DNA from: Macrotrachela quadricornifera
Taxonomy: Eukaryota; Rotifera; Eurotatoria; Philodinida; Philodinidae
Length of the DNA stretch: 64,000 bases
Assembly: GCA_022393335.1 (NCBI GenBank)
Contig: JAJEKB010021225.1
Coordinates: 907,321 to 971,320 of the forward strand
Reading direction: 5' to 3'
Position 1 is the first letter of the stretch. The number at the start of each line of letters is the position of its first letter. The position numbers and the translations under genes were made by a program. The notes beneath the pieces are model-generated. The model did no database searches. It was not told where the DNA came from and saw only the letters and a list, made by a program, of their open reading frames with translations. Positions 47,835-60,600 of the stretch are shown piece by piece.

Positions 47835-48788
47835 GGTGAATGTAATATAAATATACAGTTTTTGCAGTTGAATCAAAACGACGTGATGTATCTTCTAGTT
47901 CAAATACAAGAATTTGTCCAGAAGTTTTAGCTATAATTAAACAAAAAATAATAATTTAATAAAAATTATTCAATTAAAATATTTACCAATATCAGCATTG
48001 CTTTGTGTTTGAGCTTGTCCATGAATGTTCTAAAGAAAAAAAAAATTTATTTTTAAAAATAAATGAAAGAATGTGTGATAATATATACAACTTTTGATTG
48101 AGCTTCTTGAATTAGATCATCAATACGTTTAAGTACTGTTTCAAGAATAAAGTCTCTTCGTATATTATGTTCTTCTGTAATTTGAGATAATAATGTTTCT
48201 TTTTCTTTATTAAGTTCACCGACGTGTTCACAAAAACGAATTTCAAGATCATGCTTAGCGTCTAGAAAACAAAAAACAACAAATTTTATTTTCTTGATTA
48301 AATTTATTATTAAATAAATACTTGTTTTACGTAAATTAATATCATGAAGTAGATGTTATCGTGTTTCAGTAATTATTTTTTGAATTAATTCTGTAATATG
48401 TTCATTAATATCTGTATGTTGATGTGAATATTCATTATTTTGAGGATCTATTGAACCTTACAAAACAAAAAATCGATTAATTAAAAAATTCTTATTTCTA
48501 TCAATTAAACTTACAACGACAGTCTATATATTTTTGAAGAATATCTTCGATGTCAGTTTCATGGTTAACATCCTTCACATGTTTTTCATATTGTTCTATT
48601 GAATCGAGAAAAAAAGATCTTTTCGTTTCGTTTGCTTTTGTTTCTTTTATTGTTTGTTGCTTATGTAATAACATATTCACAATTTCAACCTAAAAGAAAA
48701 TGATAGAGACTACAGTGAGATTGAAAATTCATATTATTATTCTTACTTCCTGTTGAATAGAGTTATTCAATAATGGAATTGTGATCAT
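47835..48788 (-). pseudogene. Multi-exon coiled-coil gene, stop-containing and truncated by a Helitron
   Basis: Six exons with short AT-rich GT-AG introns read consistently in phase: 48788-48747 (MITIPLLNNSIQQE), 48689-48515, 48456-48322, 48261-48089, 48029-47987, and from 47930 onward. The product is a hydrophilic helical protein (LLHKQQTIKETKANETKRSF, LNKEKETLLSQITEEHNIRR, VLKRIDDLIQEAQSKV) followed by TSGQILVFELEDTSRRFDS. A TAA at 48356-48358 in exon 3 (ITETR-stop-HLLHD) interrupts it. At about 47834 the frame runs straight into Helitron sequence (YLYYIH, then LRDAIANDG) and the rest of the gene is gone. No known family is recognised. Confidence 0.6.
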
Positions 48789-49230
48789 GATGATCTAGAA
48801 AATATAAAAATATAAAAAATTGCTGATAAATCAGATATTGTATATAATTCTTCAATAGTTAAAATTGAAAAAAACTGTAAATAATGTAGTAACAATTGTT
48901 AATGAAATAGTTCCAGGACATAAAATTGTTCAAATAAATTAGCTTCGTTGACAAAAGTGAAAAAATTTTCATTTTTTGTTTTTAAATACAAACGATCTTG
49001 ACTTCATCGTCTTTTATGTCGAATTAACTTTTTATTTTTCATAAATCATTTCTAGAGGAAAGTTTTTTTCAACTGTTAAATTAGATTCAAATGGATCTTT
49101 AAAATCAAAACAAAATTTATTCGAAGAAAAATATTTATTTTTTACTTTTCATTTCTGTCACATATCTGCCATTTATTTAGTAATAAATCTTGTTCAACAT
49201 AATAGTTGATTTATAATAAGGAAGAGCAAA

Positions 49231-49735
49231 CAAGTAACGCTCGTCTAAAGACTCGCTCAGCTCTTTCTCGTAGAAATTATGTTTCTAAACTACCATCAAG
49301 CTATTCATTTATAAAATTAAAAACACCGAAGTCAGATTCAAGTTCCTGGATATTAACTACCTTTGATCAAACCTCATAAAAACAAATCTTTTTTTGGTAA
49401 AAACTTCTCGTTTTTCTAAAAAATTGAGCTGCAAAAAATTTTTAGAAAACCGGCTTCAGATTTGAATTCCTCGTCATCGATTACCCTTCAGTCAACCCTT
49501 ATAAAAAAAATTTTTTCTGCAAAAAAAGTGATCCTTTGTGTGAAAAAAAATGATCCTTAAAAAAATTTTAAAAAACTAATATCAGATTCGGATTTCTCGA
49601 CTCCGATTACTTTTTGGTTAAGTTTTATAGAAAATATTAATAAAATGTCTTTTTGACCTTGTGCGGACACACAAGCAATCAAGCAAGCAAACAATTTATG
49701 TTTCTAAGACTCTTCTCTACGAGAAAGAGAATTAT
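49231..49735 (-). repeat. Right arm of the 7.3 kb unit, with about 100-bp tandem repeats
   Basis: Inverted copy of 42461-42670 enlarged by three degenerate tandem units (about 49325-49625). Each unit, on the minus strand, contains a TTGA(C/T)-type word, GGTAATCGATGACGAGG or a variant, and GAATCTGA or AATCTGAAG. The left arm has only one unit. Confidence 0.7.
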
Positions 49736-49755
49736 AATTAAATTAATTGTTTTAT

Positions 49756-49830
49756 TTATAACAAATATAAAAGATTAACGTTTCGAACAACAAGGCCGTT
49801 CTCCGTCAGAAGAGAGAGAGAAATGATGAA
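49756..49830 (-). other. Retroelement-tail-like motif
   Basis: On the minus strand a (T)CTGACGGAGAACGGCC...GTTCGAAACGTTAATC sequence resembles the 'GAAGA...GGCCGAAACGT' tail seen at the 3' ends of many Penelope-like and other invertebrate retroelements. Only the tail is present. The resemblance is from memory and could be coincidental. Confidence 0.3.
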
Positions 49831-50055
49831 TTATATAATATTGTAGTCTTTTTTAATAGTGATACGGACGAGACTATAATACTATGATATGATAAAGGTG
49901 CATTGTTTATCGTCCGTACCATTATTAACAAGAAAATACAACATCAAATAATTGTTTATCCCTCTCTTTCTTCTTACAAAGAACGACCTTTTCGTTTGAA
50001 ATGATGATCTTTTAATTAACTAATACAAGAAGAGATATACTAATTAAATATAGTT

Positions 50056-52904
50056 ATGTGGGATAATTCGGATCAGAAATTTGAATATGCATTTCGTTTT
50101 TCTTCGTTCTCAGTCATCCTAATTTTGTATAATAGTGATTGTTGTATCATAACTATTAGATCAAAGTGTCTTCTATCGACTGACGAAAGAATTTCCAAAA
50201 AGGAATGTACTAGAAAAAAGTTAGAGCAAAAATGCCGAGAAAGGTATTAGAGCTGATCCGAATTACCCTACATGGGGTAATTCGGATCACTCCAGCAAAA
50301 TTGACTACAGCCATATTTTCCAACTTTTAACTGATTTTTTATTAGTTCTTATAAAATAAAAAAATATATCATTTGATAGTCCAAGGTGCCCACTATGGGA
50401 TCTGAAAATATCCCGATGAGCTGAATGGATGGTTGTAATAACATATTGACAACAAGAACGTCTCTATCGACCATTTTTCCGCAATTGAAAATTTATGTGG
50501 AGTATTTCGGATCAGCCAAGCAATTTCTACTAGGAATAATTCGGATCACTCCATCCATTTTAGCTGGAGACCACTTATGAAACCTCTACCATCTTTAGGG
50601 TACACAATCGACTTTTATGAGTCAGAGAGAAGTTGTTCATCTCTTTTTTCTCAATCTCGACGTGAGATATGAGATGTCATTCAACGTGATAAAGTAAGCA
50701 TTTTTCAATTTTATTAAATAACACAAGAAGATCACCTATTTGGATATACCCCCACAGTCTTTCACAAAATATTTCAAGTCTATAGAAGAACAAAGTTTTG
50801 CTTTTTCAGATGCAGAAATGTTTGAGCTACTAAATGGTATAAATTAGAAATAGTTCTGTCTCTATATTATGAGGATTTGATCTTATTTTTTCTGTAAATG
50901 ACTTAACAAAATAGAATAATGATGTCAAACTGATCCATATATGTCCGAGATAAATACATGTTAGAAGAAAGATTTTTACATCAACGTGTAGAAAATGTCT
51001 TCCTCATTTGAACTTTGTACAACTTATTCGTCTCATATAGTCAGAACTGAATCTCTGTAGGGCAAAAGATAAGCGATCGCAGAGCGAATTTTGACTTTTT
51101 CATTTACTAAGCACTTAAAATCTTGTAAAACGAGGGACAACAATTTTATAAGATGAGTCTTCAAGGAATCGACGTTTATAATACGCTGTTCAAGTGTTCA
51201 AAGAACGAAAGAATCAGTTTTCTTGCAATGATAAGTCATGCTGGCAGAATCTATAATTAATAAGTAAAACAATTGACATCAGTCTAGAATTGAATATGGC
51301 CTGAATATATTATGAATAGTTTGAGAGAGCTATTAACTAGTCGTCTGCAGTTTTGACAAATAAGAACAGGGCATTTAAAACATCTCTTTAAATACTGTAG
51401 TAAGTATTGGATGTAGTTTGATTAATATTACGAAACAATAATCTAAGATATGTATAAGATCATTGATCAATGACATTCCATGTGACGTGCACAATAGAAT
51501 AAAAGTCTTTCAGACGACCATACGATTATTACAGATTTTTCGATACTTTACGGAGGCAATCTGCTTTTAATAGATTCTATCTGACACATTCTTGCATGAC
51601 ACAACCTTCCAAAGTCCTATATTAAAATACGTTTAAGCCATAATTTACCGAGTACTACCATCTTTGCAATATTTCACACGCGCTAACTACTACACTCTAT
51701 TGATGTCCATATCGATTTTGAGAGACGTTTACCACATTTATGTTGTTATGCATAGGCTTGATGTTTGTCATGCTACTTATAATTCAACAAATGAATTTTC
51801 TAGCTTTCCCAGTGAATACATACCATAACTGCTATTGATATTACCACATGTCTCCGTTTACCTATTTGATTCCTGGTTAAACCAATATAAAGTTAAAATT
51901 ACTCGTAGAGTTGTTTTCCTTTTGCCCTACAGAGATTCAGTTCTAACTGTATAAGACGAATAAGTCGTACACAGTTCAAATGAGGAAGAAATTTTCTACA
52001 CGTTGATGTAAAAATCTTTCTTCTAACATGTATTAATCTCGGACATATATGGATCAGTTTGACTTCATTATTCTGTTTTGTTAAGTCATTTACAGAAAAA
52101 ATAAGATCAAATCCTCATAATATAGAGACAGAACTATTTCTAATTTATACCATTTTGTAGCTCAAACATTTCTGCATCTGAAAAAGCAAAACTTTGTTCT
52201 TCTAGGTTCTTCTATAGACTTGAAATATTTTGTGAAAGACTGTGGGGATACATCCAAATAGGTGATCCTCTTGTGTAATTTAATAAAATTGAAAAATGCT
52301 TAATTTATCACGTTGGATAACATCTCATGTCTCAAGTCGAGATTGAGAAAAGAGAGATGAACAACTTCTCTCTGACACATAAAAGTCGATTGTGTACCCT
52401 AAAGATGGTAGAGGTTTCATAAGTGGTCTCCAGCTAAAATGGATGGAGTGATCCGAATTACTCCACATAAATTTTCAATTGCGGAAAAATGGTCGATAGA
52501 GATGTTCTTGTTGTAAATATGTTATTACAACTATCCATTCAGCTCATCGAGATATTTTCAGATCCCATAGTGGGCACATTGGACTATCAAATGGTATATT
52601 TTTTTTATTTTATAAGAACTAATAAAAACTGAGTTAAAAGTTGGAAAATATGGCTGTAGTCAATTCTGCTGGAGTGATCCGAATTAATCTACATGGAGTA
52701 ATTCGGATCAGCTCGAATTTCTTTCTCGGCATTTTTCCTGTAACTTTTTTCTAGTACATTCTTTTTTGTAAATTCTTTCGTCAGTCGATAGAAGACACTT
52801 TGATCTAGTTACGATACAACAATCACTATTATACAAAATTAGGATGACTGAGAACGAAGAAAAACGAAATGAATTTTCAAATTGCTGATCCGAATTATCC
52901 CACA
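50056..52904. mobile_element. 2.85 kb near-palindromic (foldback-type) element
   Basis: The left arm (50056 to about 51069) and right arm (about 51919-52904) are inverted copies along roughly 1 kb each, with a spacer of about 850 bp. Outer ends read ATGTGGGATAATTCGGATCAG-like and its complement. Words of the type GGRGTAATTCGGATCA recur at 50065, 50275, 50500 and 50543, and a 14-bp-arm hairpin (GATCCGAATTACCC at 50255-50268 with GGGTAATTCGGATC at 50275-50288) looks like two element ends abutting head to head. Similar 64-65 codon frames in both arms are mirror images and not a gene. No target duplication was found. Confidence 0.75.
51070..51918. other. Spacer of the palindromic element
   Basis: Single-copy DNA between the arms. 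No open frame of note and no transposase motif. Confidence 0.5.
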
Positions 52905-53110
52905 TGACTGTATAAACTATGTCAATAACCTTCCTAAACCGACAACAAGGACATCATCATCAATTATTCCGATTCAATCGCTGTCATTATGTTGAATAGA
53001 AGTTTTTGTTATTATTTATAATTTTTTTACATATCTTCTATTAAATAGTTGTTACATCTTCTTTCAATTTTCGATTAATATTTTTGTAAAAGAAAAATTT
53101 TATCACATAT

Positions 53111-53470
53111 ATGGGAGTAGTTGATAGAAATCATTTTGATTTTATAATAACACATGTTCCATTGTTTCCAGTAAATCATGATTTAATGAACATATGCTAT
53201 TTGATTATTCATACTCCACGTGATATAAAAAAGTTACATATGTCAATTATGATTGATCGTGGTGGTAATTCTACACAAACGCACATAATTGGTTTAATGG
53301 TGCATTTGATTGAGAACTGGGATGATTGATTAAGTCCGCACTCTACTACCATTAAAACCGATATTTGGCAGATAGATCGAAGCAGTGTTGATGTTATTGC
53401 TCTTGGAAAATTAGAACAGAGTAAATATCTTAATAATAATAATTTATCGGTATATTTCTTAAATCACGTA
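53111..53470 (+). pseudogene. Unrecognised gene fragment with a stop
   Basis: A 72-codon frame (from VVDRNHFDFIITHVPLFPVN to MVHLIENWDD) meets TGA at 53327-53329 and continues in the same frame as LSPHSTTIKTDIWQIDRSSV and DVIALGKLEQSKYLNNNN. The continuity across the stop suggests a former Trp codon. The composition is that of a real protein, but I do not know the family. It may be an internal exon of a larger lost gene. Confidence 0.45.
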
Positions 53471-53520
53471 GTGAGTATTGTTACTTATCTCATTTTTCAT
53501 TTTAAAGCAAGACTTTTATA

Positions 53521-53733
53521 TATACCCAGGACAAAGCAGAGCCATCGGATTCTGTCAGATAGATGTAAAACCGGTAGGATTCTATCGGAAGTCAATAGGA
53601 ATTCATTGACCCGTATTCCGATAAGAAATCCGAATGTGTACGACTAAGTTTTGTCTGAATTCCGTCGGTTGTCGTGGGTTCCGATAAAATCCGTATTGAA
53701 ATCCGGGCCTCTGGATTTTTCGATCTGGGTATA
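53521..53733. mobile_element. Short CCG-rich inverted-repeat element (MITE), 213 bp
   Basis: Perfect inverted ends TATACCCAG and CTGGGTATA, continuing imperfectly as ACCCAGGACAAAGCAGAGCC versus ACCCAGATCGAAAAATCCAG. The interior is rich in TTCCG/CCGAT words. Flanking bases are A/T-rich and a TA duplication is possible. Confidence 0.65.
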
Positions 53734-54115
53734 CATATATGTTAGATTCCTATGAATATATATGCATCAATAGTGAGTCCACAAATGAACACTCATGCAA
53801 AACAGTACTTAGTGTCACCATTAGTAAGAGCTATTTTTATCTTTTCTTTTTCATAGATTTTCTTTTATCTTTAAGACATCCCCTGCTTATGAATAAATGG
53901 TGATGAATGGCGAATAAAGATGAAGTACATCAGTGAATTGTCAACGATTCTCCCGTTATTTCATAGTTTATGCTCTTGGTCTTCAATGGTCAATCAATTT
54001 GGATATTGCAGCAGATATATTGCCTGTATCTATCGATCCATGAATTCTACTAATATCAGAAACAAATAAAATAACACCACATAGATGTTAATCTTTTCTT
54101 CTCATTTAATTGTTA

Positions 54116-54420
54116 ACCCAGGTCAATCGTTCCATCATGTGGGTCCCACCGGAAACGTTGAGAAAACTATGCCTATTCCGGTTACTTCCCGCACTTTCTA
54201 GACACGATCCCGAAAAAAACCGCTGGGAAATATACATGGAAGATAGAAGCAGTTTTCCCACCGAAATTTACACGTAACGGAACCGTTGAAATCGAAAAGT
54301 CTCAGATAACGAGAAACAAATGGAACAGGACGATATACGGCATGATATCCATCGGAATAACATCGTACTCGAACGGAAATATACAGAAATAAGCACGTGC
54401 CCCACTGGAATTGATCGGAT
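54116..54420. repeat. Third member of the CCG-rich repeat family
   Basis: Starts AACCCAGGTCAATCG, like the ends of the elements at 53521-53733 and 440-690, and has the same internal character (CCACCGGAAACG, TTCCGGTTACTTCCC, CGGAACCG). The right edge is unclear. Confidence 0.45.
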
Positions 54421-57400
54421 ATGACAAGAAATTACAAAGTATCCTACACACTCAAAGCCTCACCAGTATCATTATCATTTCCAATTTCCTTATATTCTTA
54501 ATGATTGGATTCCACAGAATTTCACTACAGTTTCATCGACTTTCACAAGATTTACACTATGTTTCTACTAGAAATTCGTAATGATACCTCTAGTATTTCG
54601 CTAGAATCGGACTAAAATTTGCTGTACGATCGTTTAACGTTTTGAGATGGATCTTTGTATCATTTGGTTTAATGAAATCAGGAGAACTACCTAGCATGTA
54701 TATTCTTCCTAAGAATAGCGCATTCGAGCCATCACTACAAGAAAAAAAAGATGTAATCCATAACTGCACTTACTTCGAAGGATTAGATTTGAAAGACTAC
54801 TGAAGTGGCAAACTAGCCACTTATATATATGGGGCCACTCCTATAAAACACAACGGAGAATGAATACTCGCCAGAAATCCTAGTAAAATACTTTTAATTG
54901 TATTTTGAAATTTGCTTAACAAATACAGATAATTTGTTAATTAATTGATTCAGGTATATATTCATCAATATTAGTTCTTTTTTCATAATATACTGGATAC
55001 AAGTTAACAAAGATATATGATGACTTAAAAAAACTTATGTGTGATGGAGTTGACAATGACAGTAAGCAATGAAAATCCTGTTATTTAGATAGTTCGAAAG
55101 TATATGTGATGAAGATATGTATATGAAAGCTACGAATGTTTTATGACAATATATAATATTTTTGCGCTGTAGTGTCTTTTATGGTTCTGCAGAGGGCTAG
55201 ATACACTATGTGTATTTTTGTTCGGACTTATTGTAATATGCTAATGGTTTTTTTTGAAGCATCAGGCATAATGTCAGGAAGGAAACATTGGACTTTGATA
55301 TTTTATAATACACAAATTATATTAAAGCACTTTTAAAGGGCATTGAAGTACGTTAAAATGCGCTAAATTGCAAAAGTGCAACATTTTTTTGTTGAATTAT
55401 GTTGACTCTACTTTGTATGGGACATATGGTGGTATATGCATTTTTAATATGGACATTATTTCTTATTCACGACAGTAGTATTAATTAAACAATGAATTAA
55501 AACTAATGAAGCTGACTTGTGGTATAGCCACAGTAGTACAGAACGTTTATCAATTGAAGTATATTTCTTACCAAATAGACAACTTAGAGAATTTCAAGTT
55601 TTAGAATTTTTTTTTCCTAAGTGTCATGCATTATCAAAATGAGATCAGTTATTATAAAAATATTATTTCATAAATTATCTTACACTCTCAAATCTATTAT
55701 ATGTAATTTTATTTCTGATAATGAGAAATATGCTGTATCTTTCAAAACGTCTCCTCACTGCAAAACTATAATTTTGTCCTTCTGAGTAGGGATGATTGTA
55801 AAATATTAGTAAGTGTAAGAAAATGAATGCACACGCACATATGCATATAAGCGTCAACATCATGATTTAATTGGCTTCGAAAATGTTTCTGAAATAATGT
55901 AAAAGTAATTGATAAATATTGTTTTACTGCATGAAATATTAGTTTGCAACAAAAATAGCTCCATTGCCGTGTAGTTAGGCATGACCAATGACTTATTAGG
56001 AGAACATTAATTCGTGTATAATTCCTATTTTGAAGATGGTAAAAATAATATTCAACTTATTATGTTTTTATTGATAATCTTTGATGTATTTTATTGTGCA
56101 AAATTAACGATGAAATTTTCGGAGAATATTTTAATTAAATAATCAATATTTGTTTATTAACACTGTATGATAACAATAGAAATAAAGTAAATGAGCTTTA
56201 AATAACTGAGCAGATATATACAGATTTTTTATATCAAAATACATGCGCTATATGCTTGTTTTGCAGAATTATAGAATAAATCGATTGATTTCGGCGGAGA
56301 CATGATTTTCACGATAATACTTTGAAATTCAGTTTTAAATCGAAAATGATGGAAAGAAATTTAATCAATTATGAAAATGCACTTTTGATCATTTTTCAAA
56401 TTATTCAAATTTATCATAGCGCCAATGATCATCCTAAAAATTTCTTTGACTGCTTATCACCGTGTTAAAAAAGAGTTCATAATCAATGAATGCTTTCGAG
56501 TTACACTCTAATTAGTAATCCAGTTTCAGTCGAGTGTTATATTTTAATTTTGTCTTGTTTTTTATTTATGTAAGTTTACACAAATGAAACAGAAATAAAA
56601 TCCGTGGAAACAATATCTACTTTCGATAAAAATCGCCGATTGATTGAGTAGAAATTATCGCTGCAATGTGCATCCCAATCGAGCGACACATGAACCTGCA
56701 TTCTAATATTAAAAATTCAGTTCAGAAACTCCAGCTCTGTAAAAAAAATTATAAGAGCTTGTTTCGTTCTTTCATTATCAGACACGAAACGATGGGATAT
56801 GACCCATATTCTGTCGTACGTAAAGGATTAAAGAAATCATTATTGGAATCCGTTTCAGACACGGTAACCGTATCCGAAGATTGACTTCAGATTCGAGCGG
56901 TTCCTACCATACATCTTTGACATAGGAACTTTTTCTAATTTCATCACACAAGAGAAAACAGACGATGTTTTATTCATGATCGCAAAACATATTGAAACTA
57001 CCAAAAGTAAGACATTTTTATTGAATAAACAGTTGGGAGGGCATATGTAAACCAAATGAAAAGCTAGCGATATGTGATGATGAGAGTGGATTGTCAACTT
57101 ACTATCTGACATGCATTATTTTCGTGATATCGTAGTGCAGTTTTTCATAATGCAGAATTTTATATAGCAGACATCTTTCATTGTTCCTCTCAAGAAGTTA
57201 TCTTAAATATGCTCATATAGCATTTATCGAGTATCGTTCATCATCATTAGAATCATGAGTGAGACAAGAAAAGGTATCTGTCTCTTTAACGTAACCGTGC
57301 AACCTAATTGTGTAACACACAAATTTTGTGTTGATATGTTAATTACTAGTGTATTACTCATAGATATATTCTTGGCATAGTTAGATAGAATTGTTCTGGA

Positions 57401-57667
57401 GATGAGAAGTTTTTATACTTCACATACATTTCAAAAATTATGTATTGGTTCTTGGAAAAAAAATATTACACTTAGAAGGAATGGATTGAAAAATTTTTGA
57501 AAAATATTTATTGTTAAACAAGAAAGACTTATTAAAGGAATACTATACTTCTGTATTTTTGATTTTCTAAGACAAATACATTCTTTTATTGCATTACATA
57601 TTAGAAAAAGCGCTTGTACAGCTGATTCGTTTTGAATTTGTAAATTGAAATGGTTTTAAAACCGTTT
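54421..57667. other. Intergenic, no gene seen
   Basis: AT-rich with short open frames on both strands, none with protein-like composition or motifs. It includes the 3' flank of the patatin gene. Confidence 0.55.
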
Positions 57668-60600
57668 TCAACTTTCACCTTTCAAATGTTCAATGAATAG
57701 ACCAAGTCGTTTTCGACTATCAAGTGCCTCCATAGCTTCTAATTGTTCTCGTGCTAGATCACAAAGCATGTTGAGATTAGTTTCACTGGTGTCATCAAGA
57801 CTCACGGGCTTCTCAAGCCAAACTTGCCAACGATGATAACGGTTTTCGTTTAGAAGTCGACTCATGTTCAGATCGATATTGTTCTGCGGCCCATCAAAGA
57901 TAGCCTTTACTACTGTTTCCGAATTAGCAGCCCAGAAGAGCAAATTTCGATTTGAATTTGGATGTAATGGATCAGGAACATAGTCTCCAGTGCCTAGTGA
58001 TAACACATATATATTCTCTTGACGTACACCATTAGTAAGAGCTTGTCCAAATGCTTCCATTGTTGGATTGTTGGCTTGAACACCACCATCTACGTACAAA
58101 GTCGAATCAAGCATATATGGTTCGAAATAAGTTGGTGCAGCAGTCGTACACATTAGGATATCATGAATTTTGTAAGTACATTGATCAAAGCCAGCATTAC
58201 GATTATATGTAAATAAATGTGTACCATTTTTTGCACTTGCTACTGCTGGAACTACCGCATCAACTAGTAGATCTGACACGCGTATATCATCAAAATATTG
58301 ATGAAAAAGGTCACTTCGACCTTTGTCATAATAACGAGCACTCTTGCCTAAACTGGAACCAAGTCGACTGAACATGCTATTCGGCACGGCGAAGACGGAT
58401 GATGTTTGAGTACGATACAGCTGCAATATATCGAATGCTTTATACCGAGGTCTTGCATCTTGTCTAGTCACTGGTGTGGCAAGCGCAGTGGAAATGATGG
58501 CTCCAGTAGACGTGCCGGCCATCATGTCAAACAGAGCGGAGCATGGTCGTTTAGTGAGCCTTTCGAGCTCAGTTACCCAGAAGGCTGGTATAATTCCTCG
58601 ACAACCACCACCATCAATTGAAAGAATATTGTAGTTCGGATAAGCGCGATTAACGACTGAGTAGCGTGTCGTCATTCGTTCGTACACTTGAATTCGGTCT
58701 GCAATACTATCTGCTTTTAATTTTTCACATAGTTTCAGCTCTTTCTGTGCATCGGCATAACCTTGTCGAAACGCTTCACGTGCGCAGAAATGAGCATCAC
58801 TAAATTGTGCTTGTTTTCGACAAGCTATTGCTCGGAGATACCAGGCTTCACCACACGTTCTCATTGATGTGGATAAAAGTTCTATTAATGTGTTTTCTGC
58901 TCTTGCATATCGACCAAGCATTATCATAGATCGAAGAAGGCCCAGAGCAGCAACCGGATGATCATTTATCTTGCGAGCATTTGTATAATATTTTAGTGCA
59001 TCAAACCAAAGCGGTAATGCAAGAAGATGATGTTGTATTTCGGCTTGTTCGGCTCGTTCTCGAAAGATTTGTGCAATTTGAATATTTAAATCGGCTTGTT
59101 CCGTTTTTGATTTGGCGGCAGCTAATTGTTGTAGCAAATAGGTGACTCGAGGCTCAGCAATGACAAACATTCCGATAATCGATTTTTGTTCATTATTTAC
59201 GATCAAATAGACACAAGAAGTAGTAGTCGAGTGGCCACAAGTGATTATTTTATCTATTGGTTCAAATATATGACCATAATTTGGATGGGACGTAACTCGA
59301 CATAGACGAAAATTTCTACCATAATAATTCGCTATTTCAGACAGATTATCTAGGGATAGACCCTTGTTGGGTGTATGATCAGACAATCGACGTTGATTAA
59401 GACGCGAAATAGTTGTTAAAAGCTGTTCAAGTACTGCAAGACCTTGTGTAGAATTTTCCACAATTAAAACTCGTTCACAGGTGCTGAACGAATCAGTTCC
59501 AATGGCAATTTTATCGATAAGTTCAATGGAAGTTGGACTTTCAATTGCTAATATATTTCGCAATGCAATTGCAGGATTGTTCACAGTTTCCTCAAAAAAT
59601 CCGAATGCGGCAAGAAGATCTTCGAGTGCACTTATACGCAATTGAGGTAGTTGAAAAAAGTGTTGATGTCTGGTCTTTTGGAGATCAACTTTAAGACGTT
59701 GAATGGCTGCATGACTTCGCTTGAGATTTTCTTGATCGCCTTCGATTAAATGTGAGATAGCATAGTTGAGACGTGCAATTTGAGCGAGTTCGGAAAGACG
59801 AGTGGTAAAAGGTGTAGTGATGGCATCATCAAAATATTCCTTTGGTATTGAGTAAACTGTTCTATTAAATCTTTGAAACAGCTTTCGAACATATTTTGCA
59901 CGATCTTCAAGCTTGATTTGTGTCACTTTGCTGTCTAAAAACGAAGCTCTTTCTTGAAGTGCTGAACTACTATATACTTCACGAAATAATTTCTGAGCTT
60001 CAACATTAGCACTTCTTGGATCAAGTCGATTGGCGTGATGTTCGGATTGCAATGTTGGCCCGCTCAAGAGTCCTTCACCAATAAGAATTAATAGGTATGC
60101 AATACCATCGGGTCGAAATTCATGCGAGAGAAGATTTTGTATAATCATCTCAGCGTCAACTTTGAGTTCAACATGATCTTCGACTAAAGTAATTCTTATT
60201 AAACGTTTAGTAAAATTTGAATATGGTTTGGCAAGATGTTTGAAGAAACTATCAATATCACCTTCTTGATAAGATCTTGACGCATCACCTAGAATTCCGT
60301 TAAGTTCTTCACGAACAAGAGGTTCTTCGACGAGTTCAGAACCTTTCTTGAAGAGAAGGTAGCCTACAAAACCTCCACTAATAAGTCCAACACTAGCTCC
60401 AATGATGGATCCAACTGGTCCAATTAGAGATCCGGCTGCAAATCCAGTCATTACATCTGCATATATCTTGACACCGACCCCAGCTGTCGTCGCAGCACCA
60501 CCCAGGGCTACAGCAACTCCAGATACTCGAGATTTTGTAGCTTGTAGTTTAGCTTCTAGAATACTTTCTTCAGCTGTTTGGATTCGAAGATTCGTACTAC

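Larger units (their letters stand above)
42460..49735. mobile_element. 7.3 kb unit bounded by inverted repeats, filled with nested transposon debris
   Basis: The outer ends TTCTCTTTCT...TAGAGAAGAGTCTTAGAAA (left from about 42462, right ending near 49732) and the inner blocks CTACGAGAAAGAGCTGAGCG plus AGTCTTTAGACGAGCG (42627-42662 and 49240-49275) are inverted copies. The right arm is about 300 bp longer because of tandem repeats. Between them are a mariner relic, a Helitron relic and a multi-exon gene fragment. I could not establish a target duplication, since both flanks are A/T-only words, and found no transposase for the unit itself. It may be a single large element or the result of two insertions of one small element in opposite orientation. 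Confidence 0.6.

Noticed and set aside
50056..52905. A pair of similar 64-65 codon genes (MWDNSDQ...)
   Set aside because: They are mirror copies in the two arms of the palindrome, begin in the repeat end itself, and lack any domain.
56666..56884. 72-codon plus-strand frame near the patatin gene
   Set aside because: It has no homologue-like motif, no splice partners, and a length expected by chance in this DNA.
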